From contig CAJUFB010000005.1 of the NCBI GenBank assembly GCA_910585805.1, positions 40,903 through 104,902 of the forward strand: a stretch of 64,000 nt of DNA, written 5' to 3'. The notes under the pieces are model-generated. The model was not told the origin of the DNA. It did no database searches and worked only from the letters and a program-made list of their open reading frames with translations. This DNA is from an uncultured Acetatifactor sp. Lineage in GTDB: Bacteria > Bacillota > Clostridia > Lachnospirales > Lachnospiraceae. Below are positions 8,037 to 16,810 of the stretch, piece by piece (position 1 is the stretch's first letter; each line of letters starts with the position of its first letter). The position numbers and the translations under genes were made by a program.

Positions 8037-9263
8037 ATGATCGTAAAAAAGTATATTCAGGATTTTGAAAAACTGGGGTTCGGGATGTTTGTGCATTTCG
8101 GACTGTACAGTGTTCTGGGGAAGGGTGAGTGGGCGAAGCTGAGCCGCTCCATACCGGATGCGGACTATGAGGTTCTGACAAAAGAGTTTAACCCCGGGCG
8201 GGAGTGGGCGAAAGAACTGGTGCGTACCGCAAAAGGGGCAGGCTGCAGATACATCACTTTGACCACCAGGCATCACGACGGTTTTTCTCTTTATGACACC
8301 TGTGGGTTAAACGATTACGATGCGCCCCATGCCGCCTGCGGCCGGGATCTGGTGCGGGAATTTGTGGATGCCTGCCGGGAGCAGGATATCATTCCTTTCT
8401 TTTATCATACCCTGTTGGATTGGAGAGAGCCTTCTTACAGGACGGATTTTAAGGAATATCTGAAATATCTCCGGGCCAGCGTGGAGATCCTGTGCAAAAA
8501 TTACGGTAAGATCGGCGGGATCTGGTTTGACGGGATGTGGGACAAACCGGAGGAGGACTGGGAGGAGGATGCCCTGTACGGCATGATCCGCAGCCACCAG
8601 CCCGAGGCCATGATCATCAACAACACCGGATTGTCCGCCCGGGGAACCCTGGGGCATATCGAACTGGACAGCGTGACTTTCGAGCGGGGAAAACCCCAGC
8701 CGCTGAATTTTGAGGGCGTGCCAAAGTATGTTGCCAGTGAAATGTGCGAGATCTTTGCGGACCACTGGGGTTATGCGAAGGAGGATCTGGCATACCGTTC
8801 TCCGGCGCAGATGATCTGCGAGCTGGCGGAATGCCGGAAATACGGTTCCAACATGCTCCTGAACGTGGGTCCCATGGGAGACGGTTCCCTGCGTCTCATG
8901 GATGCCGCCATGCTGGGAATCGTGGGAGAATGGGTTGCTTATTATGAAGAAGCTATCCGCGCTCCCAGGCCCGCAGGTATCGAAGTTACCAATAAGGAAG
9001 AGGACTTTCTCTTAAAGGACGGGAACTGCTATTATCTGTTCTGTTTCCGCCTTCCCATGCGCGCCGACGGGAATGTGGCTCAGAACGAGGAGGCGGATTT
9101 CTCGGATGTGTTTGAACTGCCGGAGCAGATCAGGTCCATTGCCTGGATGGACAATGGGGAGGCAGTGGAGTATACACAGGAGGGAAGCAGCGTAACGGTA
9201 CATACGGTACCTTATTGCTATGGAAGAAATCTGGTGGTGCGGGTAGCGAAGATCAGCTGCTGA
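8037..9263 (+). CDS. alpha-L-fucosidase, GH29
   Basis: A 408-residue glycoside hydrolase of family 29, which releases alpha-L-fucose from glycans. Landmarks are FGMFVHFGLYS near the N-terminus, TTRHHDGFSLYDT, and the nucleophile segment GIWFDGMW with D165; SNMLLNVGPMGDG marks the end of the barrel, followed by a small beta domain. There is no signal peptide, so it should act in the cytoplasm on imported fucosides. It has an excellent ribosome site (GCAGGAGGTAGAGAA). It begins 77 bp after the kinase-DegV gene and could be read through from it. A strong terminator follows. No fucose transport or catabolism genes are nearby. Confidence 0.93.
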   Translation: MIVKKYIQDFEKLGFGMFVHFGLYSVLGKGEWAKLSRSIPDADYEVLTKEFNPGREWAKELVRTAKGAGCRYITLTTRHHDGFSLYDTCGLNDYDAPHAACGRDLVREFVDACREQDIIPFFYHTLLDWREPSYRTDFKEYLKYLRASVEILCKNYGKIGGIWFDGMWDKPEEDWEEDALYGMIRSHQPEAMIINNTGLSARGTLGHIELDSVTFERGKPQPLNFEGVPKYVASEMCEIFADHWGYAKEDLAYRSPAQMICELAECRKYGSNMLLNVGPMGDGSLRLMDAAMLGIVGEWVAYYEEAIRAPRPAGIEVTNKEEDFLLKDGNCYYLFCFRLPMRADGNVAQNEEADFSDVFELPEQIRSIAWMDNGEAVEYTQEGSSVTVHTVPYCYGRNLVVRVAKISC

Positions 9264-9336
9264 AGGGGCTTTCCCGTCAAGGCAAATGCCACGGCCGGGC
9301 AATGCCTCCTGTATGGCGCCGGCAGTTTCCGCCAAC

Positions 9337-9376
9337 AGCCGGGAGCGTCTTTCTTTTCGCTCCCGGCTTCTTGTAT
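9337..9376 (+). terminator. intrinsic terminator after the fucosidase gene
   Basis: AGCCGGGAGCG (9337-9347) pairs perfectly with CGCTCCCGGCT (9358-9368); a T-rich TCTTGTATT follows. It faces the plus strand. Confidence 0.8.
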
Positions 9377-9460
9377 TACTGCTGTCAATCAAACGGCCGA
9401 ATCACGGCACAGACCGGTCAAGGTGGGCAGGCATTCCGGTTCATGGTTCATATTTGCCTT

Positions 9461-9745
9461 TTACCGGAACAGCAGCGGAGAGCCGCCGTCAAAGCCGTTA
9501 TTGATATCCTGCAGGCTGTCCTTCAGCTTCTGGTTCGTGGCGCATGAAGCCTCGCTCTGAAGATCCATGTACAGGATAAACACATCCTCCAGGCTCATGT
9601 CCTTCTCGGCTGCGATTTCCTCCATTACAGGTTTCAGCTTCTCCAGCTGGACGGAAACCTGTATTTTCTGGGGGTCAATCTCTCCCAGCACATTTTCCGC
9701 GTAGCTGTTGATCCGCTCTAATATTTTGCGATTTTCATCTGTCAT
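9461..9745 (-). CDS. small helical protein of unknown function
   Basis: A 94-residue soluble protein starting MTDENRKILERINSYAENVLGEID, acidic and predicted largely helical. No motif that I recognise, no signal peptide or membrane helix. A clear AGGAGG site lies 7 nt before the start. It is read in the same direction as, and 87 bp after, the methyltransferase gene, so the two may share a transcript. Coding status rests on the ribosome site, ordinary composition and length. Confidence 0.65.
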   Translation of the reverse strand: MTDENRKILERINSYAENVLGEIDPQKIQVSVQLEKLKPVMEEIAAEKDMSLEDVFILYMDLQSEASCATNQKLKDSLQDINNGFDGGSPLLFR

Positions 9746-9832
9746 GATTTGTACCTCCTGATCATTCCGGAAGATTTCCGGTGCTATTGCAGATGCCCTG
9801 CTTTTCTGCTTTGTTTCTTTTCTGCTTTATTT

Positions 9833-10603
9833 CTATGGCTTTTCAGCCAGTTCCAGATCCATTGTGTAGTACACCGTGATAGTACCGCCGTTTTGGGTGA
9901 TGGCGGAATGGATCCCGTCAAAAAGTTTTCCGCGGCTGTCTTCCTCCAGTGACATATGGTCAGGATATGTCCTGAGCAGCGCCATATATTCGTCGGCGGT
10001 AAAATCCTTTGTCACATGGTACAGCGAATATTGGGTATTGGTAAAGCCGTATTCGGCAGCAAGCCCGCTTAAATGCTCCGCATCGGTCTCCGAAAATTCC
10101 TTATAGTCTCCTTCACGGGGCATATACTTTTGATAACATACCTGAATCTGTTCCGTCAGTGCCTTACGTGTCCTGTCAGGGCCGGCATGATAGGCAAATC
10201 TGGCAAATACACCGCCGCTTTTCAGCATATGGAATACCCTGGTATAACCGTATTCCTCCGGAATCCAGTGGAATGCCGTGGCAGCGTATATCAGGTCAAA
10301 AGACTGCTCCGGGCACACAAATTCCTGCAGAGTCAGGTTCCGGCAGGAAAAATTGGCGTATTTCCGAAGGTTTTGCTTCGCCAGGGCGATAAGGTTTTCT
10401 CCCGGCTCTATTCCGGTAAAATGGCAGCCTGTAGCCAGGACAGGGGGCGACGCTTTCCCGGTTCCCAGACCGATTTCCAATACATGGCTGTCAGCGGAAA
10501 CAGGCTGATACCGGAAGATATCCCGGTATAATGCTTCCGGGTAAACGGGGCGGCTTTGATCGTAATCCATAGCGGCCTTGTCAAAAGCTTTTTCAAAAAT
10601 CAT
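9833..10603 (-). CDS. class I SAM-dependent methyltransferase
   Basis: A 256-residue Rossmann-fold methyltransferase. The start is MIFEKAFDKAAMDYDQSRP, with AGGAGG 7 nt upstream; a longer frame adds 31 residues that do not look coding. Motif I is HVLEIGLGTGKAS, motif II ends in GIEPGENL, and the post-motif segment FDLIYAATAFHWIPEEY is typical of the UbiE/Methyltransf_11 group. The C-terminal third (EYMALLRTYPDHMSLEE) resembles clostridial proteins annotated only as class I methyltransferases. Substrate unknown. It is transcribed divergently from the DUF1015 gene across about 190 bp that include an AT-rich promoter-like stretch (10700-10760). Confidence 0.88.
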   Translation of the reverse strand: MIFEKAFDKAAMDYDQSRPVYPEALYRDIFRYQPVSADSHVLEIGLGTGKASPPVLATGCHFTGIEPGENLIALAKQNLRKYANFSCRNLTLQEFVCPEQSFDLIYAATAFHWIPEEYGYTRVFHMLKSGGVFARFAYHAGPDRTRKALTEQIQVCYQKYMPREGDYKEFSETDAEHLSGLAAEYGFTNTQYSLYHVTKDFTADEYMALLRTYPDHMSLEEDSRGKLFDGIHSAITQNGGTITVYYTMDLELAEKP

Positions 10604-10797
10604 TCTGATGCCTCCTGCGTGTATACCGCTCAATACTTGAAGGTTTACTTTTGTGCTTTGTTGTGAGCGGATGAAACGAAATTCCGGACGGAACAATATT
10701 TTCTAATATAGTTTATCACCAGATGCTTGTTAAGTACAGATATTTTTGATAAAATATAGTTATGTTTCGAAAATATGACTGGAAAAGGAGCATGGAG

Positions 10798-12075
10798 ATG
10801 GCAGAGATAAGACCGTTTTCCGCATATCGCCCGGCGCCGGGCATGGAAAGCAAGATCGCGGCATTGCCTTATGATGTATATAACAGGCAGGAGGCCACGG
10901 AAGAAGTAAAACGGAATCCCGAGTCCTTCCTGGCAATAGACCGCGCCGAGACAGGCTTCGGGCCGGAGGTGGATACCTGTGCAGGGGAGGTTTATGAGAG
11001 AGCAGCCAGTCTGCTTCATGAATGGATCGCGGAGGGGAAATTTGTAAAAGAAGAGCGGCTCTGTTATTATCTCTATGAGCTGACCATGGGCGGCAGGAGC
11101 CAGACCGGTATCGTGGCATGTGCCTCCATTGACGATTACTGCAATAATGTGATCAAAAAGCATGAAAATACCAGGGCGGACAAGGAAGAAGACAGGATCC
11201 GGCATGTGGATGTGTGCAATATGCAGACAGGCCCCATTTTCCTGGCATACCGGTCAAACCACGTCCTTCGGGGTATTGTAAAGGAAGAGAAAGAAAAAGC
11301 GCCGGTTTCTGATTTTATATCGGAGGACGGTATCCGGCACCGGGTTTGGGTGATCGGGGAAACGGACACTGTGGCGCATATCCGTGAACAGTTTGCCGCA
11401 CTGAATGCGGTCTATATCGCGGACGGCCATCACCGCTGTGCATCTGCGGTAAAGGTGGGGCTGAAGCGCAGAGCGGCGCATCCGGATTATACCGGTGAGG
11501 AAGAATTCAATTATTTCCTTTCCGTGCTGTTTCCGGACGAGGAACTGCTGATTATGGATTACAATCGTGTGGTACGTGATCTGAACGGATATTCAAAAGA
11601 AGGATTTCTGGAGAAAGCTGCAGAGAATTTCCGGGTGGACACCGCCGGTCAATCTCCGTATCATCCGGAAGGAAAGGGGAGGTTCGGCATGTATCTGGAC
11701 GGAACCTGGTACAGGCTGACTGCCAGACCGCATATTCTGTCGGAAGATGCGGTGGACGGGCTTGATGTATCTCTGCTGCAGGATCATCTGTTGAATCCTG
11801 TGCTGGGGATCAGAGATCCGAAGACGGATAATAGGATTGATTTTGTGGGCGGCATCAGAGGCCTGGAGGAACTGGAGAGGAGAGTGCGGGCAGAGCAGGA
11901 GCGTCCTCAGGACGAATGTCCTGACAGGCTGGCGGTGGCATTTTCCATGTATCCCACATCCATCGGGGAACTGTTTGCCGTTGCGGACGCGGGAAAGCTG
12001 ATGCCGCCCAAGTCCACCTGGTTCGAGCCGAAGCTGAGGAGCGGGCTGTTTTTACATACTTTGGAAGAAAGGTGA
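10798..12075 (+). CDS. DUF1015 family protein
   Basis: A 425-residue cytoplasmic protein. I place the start at MAEIRPFSAYRPAPG because AAGGAG lies 7 nt before that ATG; two ATGs further upstream would add 2 or 12 residues. Family signatures are IRPFSAYRP, ALPYDVYNRQEA, the FLAIDRAE segment, the YIADGHHRCASA motif and the closing MPPKSTWFEPKLRSGL. DUF1015 proteins are widespread in Clostridia; their biochemical role is not established to my knowledge, and the DGHHR motif suggests an active site. The glgB gene follows after 132 bp. There is no visible terminator between them. Confidence 0.88.
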   Translation: MAEIRPFSAYRPAPGMESKIAALPYDVYNRQEATEEVKRNPESFLAIDRAETGFGPEVDTCAGEVYERAASLLHEWIAEGKFVKEERLCYYLYELTMGGRSQTGIVACASIDDYCNNVIKKHENTRADKEEDRIRHVDVCNMQTGPIFLAYRSNHVLRGIVKEEKEKAPVSDFISEDGIRHRVWVIGETDTVAHIREQFAALNAVYIADGHHRCASAVKVGLKRRAAHPDYTGEEEFNYFLSVLFPDEELLIMDYNRVVRDLNGYSKEGFLEKAAENFRVDTAGQSPYHPEGKGRFGMYLDGTWYRLTARPHILSEDAVDGLDVSLLQDHLLNPVLGIRDPKTDNRIDFVGGIRGLEELERRVRAEQERPQDECPDRLAVAFSMYPTSIGELFAVADAGKLMPPKSTWFEPKLRSGLFLHTLEER

Positions 12076-12207
12076 TGTAAATCCGAGACAGGAACAGCGG
12101 CAAAGAGCATCCCAAAGCGACGGAGTGATAATGAAGGCGGCGGAAGCCGGACATTCAGAGACAATGAAAAAGATTCATAATATGCAGACAGAAAGGACAA
12201 AGAGGCT

Positions 12208-14721
12208 ATGACAAAAAAACTGTATGAACTGATGAACTGGCCTGAAATCGAGGAACTCATCTATTCGGAATCGGACAATCCCCATAAACTGCTGGGACCC
12301 CATAAATCCGGGCGGCAGACGCTTGTGCAGGCATATTTTCCGGGAGCGGAAGAGGCGGAGATCGTTTTCGAGGGCACCGGGGAGACCGTTAAAATGGAAC
12401 AGGCGGATGAGGACGGCTTCTTTGCGGCTCTGCTTCCCCAGAAAGAAAGTGAGCTTCCCGTTTACCATTATCTGGTAAAGGAAAAGGACGGCAGCGAAAA
12501 AGTTCGCGGCGAAGCATACCGTGCAAAACCGCAGATCACGGAAAAGGATACGGAGAAATTCAAAAACGGTATCCATTATACCATCTATGAAAAGCTGGGC
12601 GCCCATCCCATGGAAATCGACGGTGTGAAAGGAACTTACTTTGCTGTGTGGGCACCAGGTGTAATGCGGGCCAGCGTGGTGGGAGATTTCAACGCCTGGG
12701 ACGGAAGGGCGCACCAGATGAGGCGGCTTTGGGATTCCGGCATTTTTGAGTTGTTTATTCCGGATGCGAAAGCAGGCGACAACTATAAGTTTGAGATGAA
12801 ATTAAAGGGCGGGCTTACCTATCTGAAAGCAGACCCTTACGGAAATGCCGCCCAGCTTCGCCCGGAGACTGCTTCTGTCATCGCGGATCTGAATTCCTTC
12901 AAATGGACAGACGAAAAATTCATGAAGGGCAGAGACAGCTTTCAGACAGGGAACGTGCCGGTCAGTATATACGAACTGTATCTTGGTTCCGTGGTCAGGG
13001 AGGACAAGGAGACTTATCCCAATTACCGTGAGATTGCGGCAAAGCTGATCCCATATATCAAGGAGATGGGCTATACCCATGTGGAGCTGATGCCTGTGAT
13101 GGAGCATCCTCTGGACGGTTCCTGGGGATATCAGGTGATCGGATACTATGCGCCTACGGCCAGGTATGGATCTCCGGAAGATTTCATGTATTTTGTGAAT
13201 GAACTGCACAAAGCAGGGATCGGCGTGATCCTGGACTGGGTTCCGGCGCATTTTCCCAGGGATACTTACGGTTTATCTCATTTTGACGGTACCTGTCTCT
13301 ATGAGCATCTGGATCCCAGACAGGGCAGCCATCCTCATTGGGGGACATTGATTTACAATTACGGCAGGCCCCAGGTCTCCAATTACCTGATCGCGAATGC
13401 TTTGTTCTGGGTGGAAAAATACCACGCGGACGGCATCCGGATGGACGCTGTGGCGAGTATGCTTTATCTGGATTACGGTAAAAAGGATGGGGAATGGGTT
13501 GCCAATATGTACGGCGGAAAGGAGAACCTGGAAGCCATCGAACTGATCAAGCATCTGAATTCCGTCATGAAGAAACGGAATCCCGGTGTCCTTACCATTG
13601 CGGAGGAGAGTACTGCATTCCCGAAGATTACGGGAGCGCTGGAGGACGACGGGCTGGGCTTTGACCTGAAGTGGAATATGGGCTTTATGAACGATTATCT
13701 GGATTATATCAAATATGATCCTTATTTCAGGAGCCACCGCCATGGGGAGTTGACCTTCAGCATGGTCTATGCATACAGCGAGAAATTTATTCTGGTATTT
13801 TCACATGATGAGGTGGTGCACGGCAAGGCGTCCCTGATCGGGAAGATGCCGGGAGAGAGGGAGCAGAAATTTGCGAATCTGCGTCTTACCTTTGCCTATA
13901 TGATGACCCATCCGGGCAAGAAGCTGCTGTTTATGGGGCAGGATCTGGGCGAATTCGATGAGTGGAACGAGAACCGAAGTGTGGAATGGGAGCTTGGGGA
14001 GGTGCCTGAGCATAAGGGGATCTCTGTGCTGATGAAGGATCTGAATCATCTGTATCGCACAACTCCTGCGCTTTACGAGCTGGATGATATGCCGGAAGGC
14101 TTTGAGTGGGTGAACCATATCTCTGCCCAGGACTGCTACCTGACCTATCTGAGAAAGGGGAGAAATGCGGATGAAATGCTTCTGATCGTGGCGAATTTTG
14201 CCGGTGTGGAACGGGAGATCACCACCGGAACGCCTCTGGCGGGAAAGTATAAGGAGATTTTTAATTCCGACAATGCAAAGTATGGCGGCACAGGGATCGT
14301 GAATAACAGGGTGAAACGGGCGAAAGCCGGGGAATGGGACGACAGGCCTTATTCTGTCACGGTGAAGATGGCGCCTCTGTCTCTGAGTATATTGAAATAT
14401 ATTCCTTATACCATGGAGGAGCTGCGTTCCATGGAAGAGGTTCGTTCCATGGAAGAGGTTCATTCCATGGAAGAGGTTCATTCCGTGGAAGAATCTGCTG
14501 AGAAGCCTGCGGTGAAGGCTGAAAAAGCGTCAGGAAAGAAAGCGATTGCTGAGAAAGGCAAAGCATCTGCAGAGAAAGTGGCCTCAAAAGAAACAAAGAA
14601 AAAAACAGCGGCAGGACAAGGAAAGAAAACGGAAACGGGAAAAGAGCCGGCAGGAAAATCCGGAAAAGGGAAGAGCAGTGCAAAGAAGACTCCTTCCGGA
14701 AAGAAAAAAGAGGTTCAGTGA
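12208..14721 (+). CDS. glgB: 1,4-alpha-glucan branching enzyme with lysine-rich tail
   Basis: An 837-residue GH13 branching enzyme that makes alpha-1,6 branches in glycogen. It has two N-terminal beta-sandwich (CBM48-like) parts, then the barrel: ILDWVPAHFP, nucleophile D413 (DGIRMDAVAS), acid E466 (LTIAEES) and D534 (FSHDEVVHG). The catalytic and C-terminal beta domains finish by about residue 730. The last ~105 residues are not part of the family: four near-copies of SMEEVRSMEEVHS coded by a short DNA repeat (14411-14490), then a Lys/Ala/Gly tail (KKTAAGQGKKTETGKEP...). No other glg gene is nearby. Enzyme call firm; tail function unknown. Confidence 0.95.
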   Translation: MTKKLYELMNWPEIEELIYSESDNPHKLLGPHKSGRQTLVQAYFPGAEEAEIVFEGTGETVKMEQADEDGFFAALLPQKESELPVYHYLVKEKDGSEKVRGEAYRAKPQITEKDTEKFKNGIHYTIYEKLGAHPMEIDGVKGTYFAVWAPGVMRASVVGDFNAWDGRAHQMRRLWDSGIFELFIPDAKAGDNYKFEMKLKGGLTYLKADPYGNAAQLRPETASVIADLNSFKWTDEKFMKGRDSFQTGNVPVSIYELYLGSVVREDKETYPNYREIAAKLIPYIKEMGYTHVELMPVMEHPLDGSWGYQVIGYYAPTARYGSPEDFMYFVNELHKAGIGVILDWVPAHFPRDTYGLSHFDGTCLYEHLDPRQGSHPHWGTLIYNYGRPQVSNYLIANALFWVEKYHADGIRMDAVASMLYLDYGKKDGEWVANMYGGKENLEAIELIKHLNSVMKKRNPGVLTIAEESTAFPKITGALEDDGLGFDLKWNMGFMNDYLDYIKYDPYFRSHRHGELTFSMVYAYSEKFILVFSHDEVVHGKASLIGKMPGEREQKFANLRLTFAYMMTHPGKKLLFMGQDLGEFDEWNENRSVEWELGEVPEHKGISVLMKDLNHLYRTTPALYELDDMPEGFEWVNHISAQDCYLTYLRKGRNADEMLLIVANFAGVEREITTGTPLAGKYKEIFNSDNAKYGGTGIVNNRVKRAKAGEWDDRPYSVTVKMAPLSLSILKYIPYTMEELRSMEEVRSMEEVHSMEEVHSVEESAEKPAVKAEKASGKKAIAEKGKASAEKVASKETKKKTAAGQGKKTETGKEPAGKSGKGKSSAKKTPSGKKKEVQ

Positions 14722-14758
14722 TCTTTACAAAAAACAATGCGGGAAAGGATAGAAAGCC

Positions 14759-15670
14759 GTGACGATATTGGGGCTGACGGCAGAGGGTGCCGCCGGAAAT
14801 ATAATAGAAGAGATCGGAGGACTGGAAGAGCGGATGCATCCTGACCTGATCAAAGAATTTATGAGCCAGCTTCCGGAAAAGGCGCTGAATTTCGGGGTGC
14901 GCTTATTGCTGGCAGTGGTGTTTTTTCTGATTGGTGTCAATCTGATAAAATTTATTCGGAAGATCATCAAAAAATCCATGAGACGCGCCAATGTGGAGTT
15001 AGGTGTCATCCAGTTTGCGGATTCTTTTGTCAGGGCCACGCTCTATGCATTGCTGGTGGCGCTGCTTGCCTCCTCGTTTGGGATGGATGCGGCCAGTGTG
15101 GTGGCTGTGCTGGGTTCTGCTGGTGTGGCCATCGGTCTGGCGGTCCAGGGCAGCCTGTCCAATCTGGCCGGAGGCGTGCTGATTCTGGCGCTGAAGCCGT
15201 TCAAGGTGGGGGACTATATTAAAGAAGGGTATTCCGACAAGGAAGGAACCGTCACGGAAATCCAGATTTTTTACACAAAGCTTCTGACACCGGATAACCA
15301 GACGGTCATTCTGCCCAACGGTAATCTGGCAAACAACAGCCTGGTCAATGTCACCACGCAGGAAGCGCGCCGTATGGACATTTCGGTGGGAATCTCCTAT
15401 CATGCAGACCTGAAGAAGGCAAAAGATGTGCTGCTGCAGGTGCTTGCCGGGGACGAGGCCGTTCTGAAAGACAGGGATTATCTGGTATATGTGGACTCCC
15501 TTGCCGATTCCAGCGTGATGCTTGGAGTCCGCTGCTGGTTCCGGCAGGAGGATTTCTGGCAGGGAAAGTGGCGTATTACGGAGAACTGTAAGCTGAAACT
15601 GGATGAAAACGGGATTGAGATCGCCTTTCCCCAGCTGGATGTACATCTGGACGGTAAGATTTCGTCCTGA
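14759..15670 (+). CDS. small-conductance mechanosensitive channel (MscS family)
   Basis: A 303-residue membrane channel that releases solutes on hypo-osmotic shock. It has three helices: about residues 43-65, 88-110, and the pore helix with the Gly/Ala pattern (VLGSAGVAIGLAVQGSLSNLAGG). These are followed by the beta domain (KPFKVGDYIKEG, VTEIQIFYTKLLTPDNQTVILPNG) and the C-terminal alpha/beta vestibule. The start is taken as GTG at 14759 with AAAGGA 9 nt upstream; ATG at 14834 is an alternative that keeps all helices. It lies 37 bp after glgB and 31 bp before the next gene, so the three may form one unit. Confidence 0.93.
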   Translation: MTILGLTAEGAAGNIIEEIGGLEERMHPDLIKEFMSQLPEKALNFGVRLLLAVVFFLIGVNLIKFIRKIIKKSMRRANVELGVIQFADSFVRATLYALLVALLASSFGMDAASVVAVLGSAGVAIGLAVQGSLSNLAGGVLILALKPFKVGDYIKEGYSDKEGTVTEIQIFYTKLLTPDNQTVILPNGNLANNSLVNVTTQEARRMDISVGISYHADLKKAKDVLLQVLAGDEAVLKDRDYLVYVDSLADSSVMLGVRCWFRQEDFWQGKWRITENCKLKLDENGIEIAFPQLDVHLDGKISS

Positions 15671-15701
15671 TGAGAGATTTTTGTATTAGGAGCAGGTCGG
15701 A

Positions 15702-16355
15702 ATGGGAGAGAACCGTTATTTTCAAAAAGCATTGTCCGATTTTATGTATGAGTCAGCCAGTGGAGGAGCAATCCGCCATCTGGCTGATTCCGGTTATACG
15801 GTCCGCCGGATCGTCGAAAATCTGGATTTTCCCACACCGTATGAGCGGGTTCAGAAAGCGGTGTGGGAGCATCTGATCAGGCAGGGAACCATACTGCTGG
15901 AAAAGCCCGGCAGAAGCGCACAGAAGGAATCCGTCAGCTATGTCAGAGAATATGACCAGTATGGCAAGGCTTCCTTCCGTCGTATCGTCGTGCAGGAGGA
16001 AGGGGAAAAGGTGACGGACTGGAGTATAAAGGCTCTGGGCAGTAATGAGTGGACGGCAGAGGATTTGGCCGTTCTGCTGCGTCATAAAAGGGATGCAAAT
16101 GGTCAGGAGCATGCCTGCGTTTCTTTTGATTTCGGTCTGGCCAGCAGAAAGGAGCCAGAGAAGTATGAAGCGATGTTGTCTGCTTTGGAGGAGGATCAGA
16201 GGGAATATGTGTCGGGTTTGCCCTGGGAAGGGCGGCGCGTATACCATAAATTGAATTTTCGCGGTATGGAGATGCTGATACAGCTTTATGAGGCTGGACA
16301 GTATCAGGGAGAATGCTATTTCCTTAAGACAAGGGAAATCCTGCAGATTGGATGA
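15702..16355 (+). CDS. protein of unknown function
   Basis: A 217-residue soluble protein starting MGENRYFQKALSDFMYESASGGAIRHLADSGY, with TTAGGAGCAGGTCGG as ribosome site. The N-terminal part (IRHLADSGYTVRRIVENLDFPTPYERVQKAVW) reads like a helical, possibly helix-turn-helix-like segment; the rest is mixed alpha/beta (EGRRVYHKLNFRGMEMLIQLYE). I do not recognise a named family or catalytic residues. It begins 31 bp after the MscS gene and is probably co-transcribed. Ordinary codon use supports it being a real gene. Confidence 0.75.
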   Translation: MGENRYFQKALSDFMYESASGGAIRHLADSGYTVRRIVENLDFPTPYERVQKAVWEHLIRQGTILLEKPGRSAQKESVSYVREYDQYGKASFRRIVVQEEGEKVTDWSIKALGSNEWTAEDLAVLLRHKRDANGQEHACVSFDFGLASRKEPEKYEAMLSALEEDQREYVSGLPWEGRRVYHKLNFRGMEMLIQLYEAGQYQGECYFLKTREILQIG

Positions 16356-16361
16356 AGAAAG

Positions 16362-16520
16362 GCAAAGAGTCTGGAGGAAGAGTTCGATCTGAAGACGGCC
16401 ACGTTTGTCTTTACGTCAAGGAGCAGCAGGATTCGGATTGTCACCGCGAAAATCGTGAGCACAGCCCTTGCCGATATGCCGATTGGTTTGTGCGGCGGCA
16501 TTCTGTACGACGTGGTAATA
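16362..16520 (+). pseudogene. decayed coding fragment, possibly an ABC-2 permease piece
   Basis: A stop-free frame reads LEEEFDLKTATFVFTSRSSR, then IRIVTAKIVSTALADMPIGL and CGGILYDVVIL. This resembles the start of an ABC-2 type permease, where a SR-R-I-AK segment precedes the second membrane helix. It has no start or ribosome site and is broken by the repeat at 16521. From 16629 to 16810 another stop-free but unrecognised stretch follows (SGLPAVVGKEILICLIVLFY). The assignment is tentative. Confidence 0.3.
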
Positions 16521-16628
16521 CTTAGTAATTGTCGGAAAATAACTGATACAACTTCTTTAAGGAAAAGCCCGGAAATATAAGGAAAACGGCTTTAAACCCG
16601 TATCAGTTATTTGTAGACACTTCCTTAG
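16521..16628. repeat. MITE-like repeat, family 1, full-length copy
   Basis: A 108-bp element. The left end CTTAGTAATTGTC..AAATAACTGATAC and the right end GTATCAGTTATTTGTA..GACACTTCCTTAG are inverted repeats over about 29 bp. No protein is coded. Related ends occur at 816-842, 28671-28711 and 37225-37335. This is the structure of a miniature inverted-repeat element moved by a transposase not present here. Confidence 0.75.
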
Positions 16629-16810
16629 CTGCGGACAGCCCTGGAACGATGTCTGGGCTGCCGGCGGTCGTCGGAAAGGAGATCCTGATCTGTCTGATCG
16701 TGTTGTTCTATGTTTCCACGGAGGAGGAACAGCTCCATGAGGATATGGTATTGAGCTGCTCGCCGGATGAGGGGAAAACAAAAGATCGTGGGCGTCAGAG
16801 TAGCAAACGG

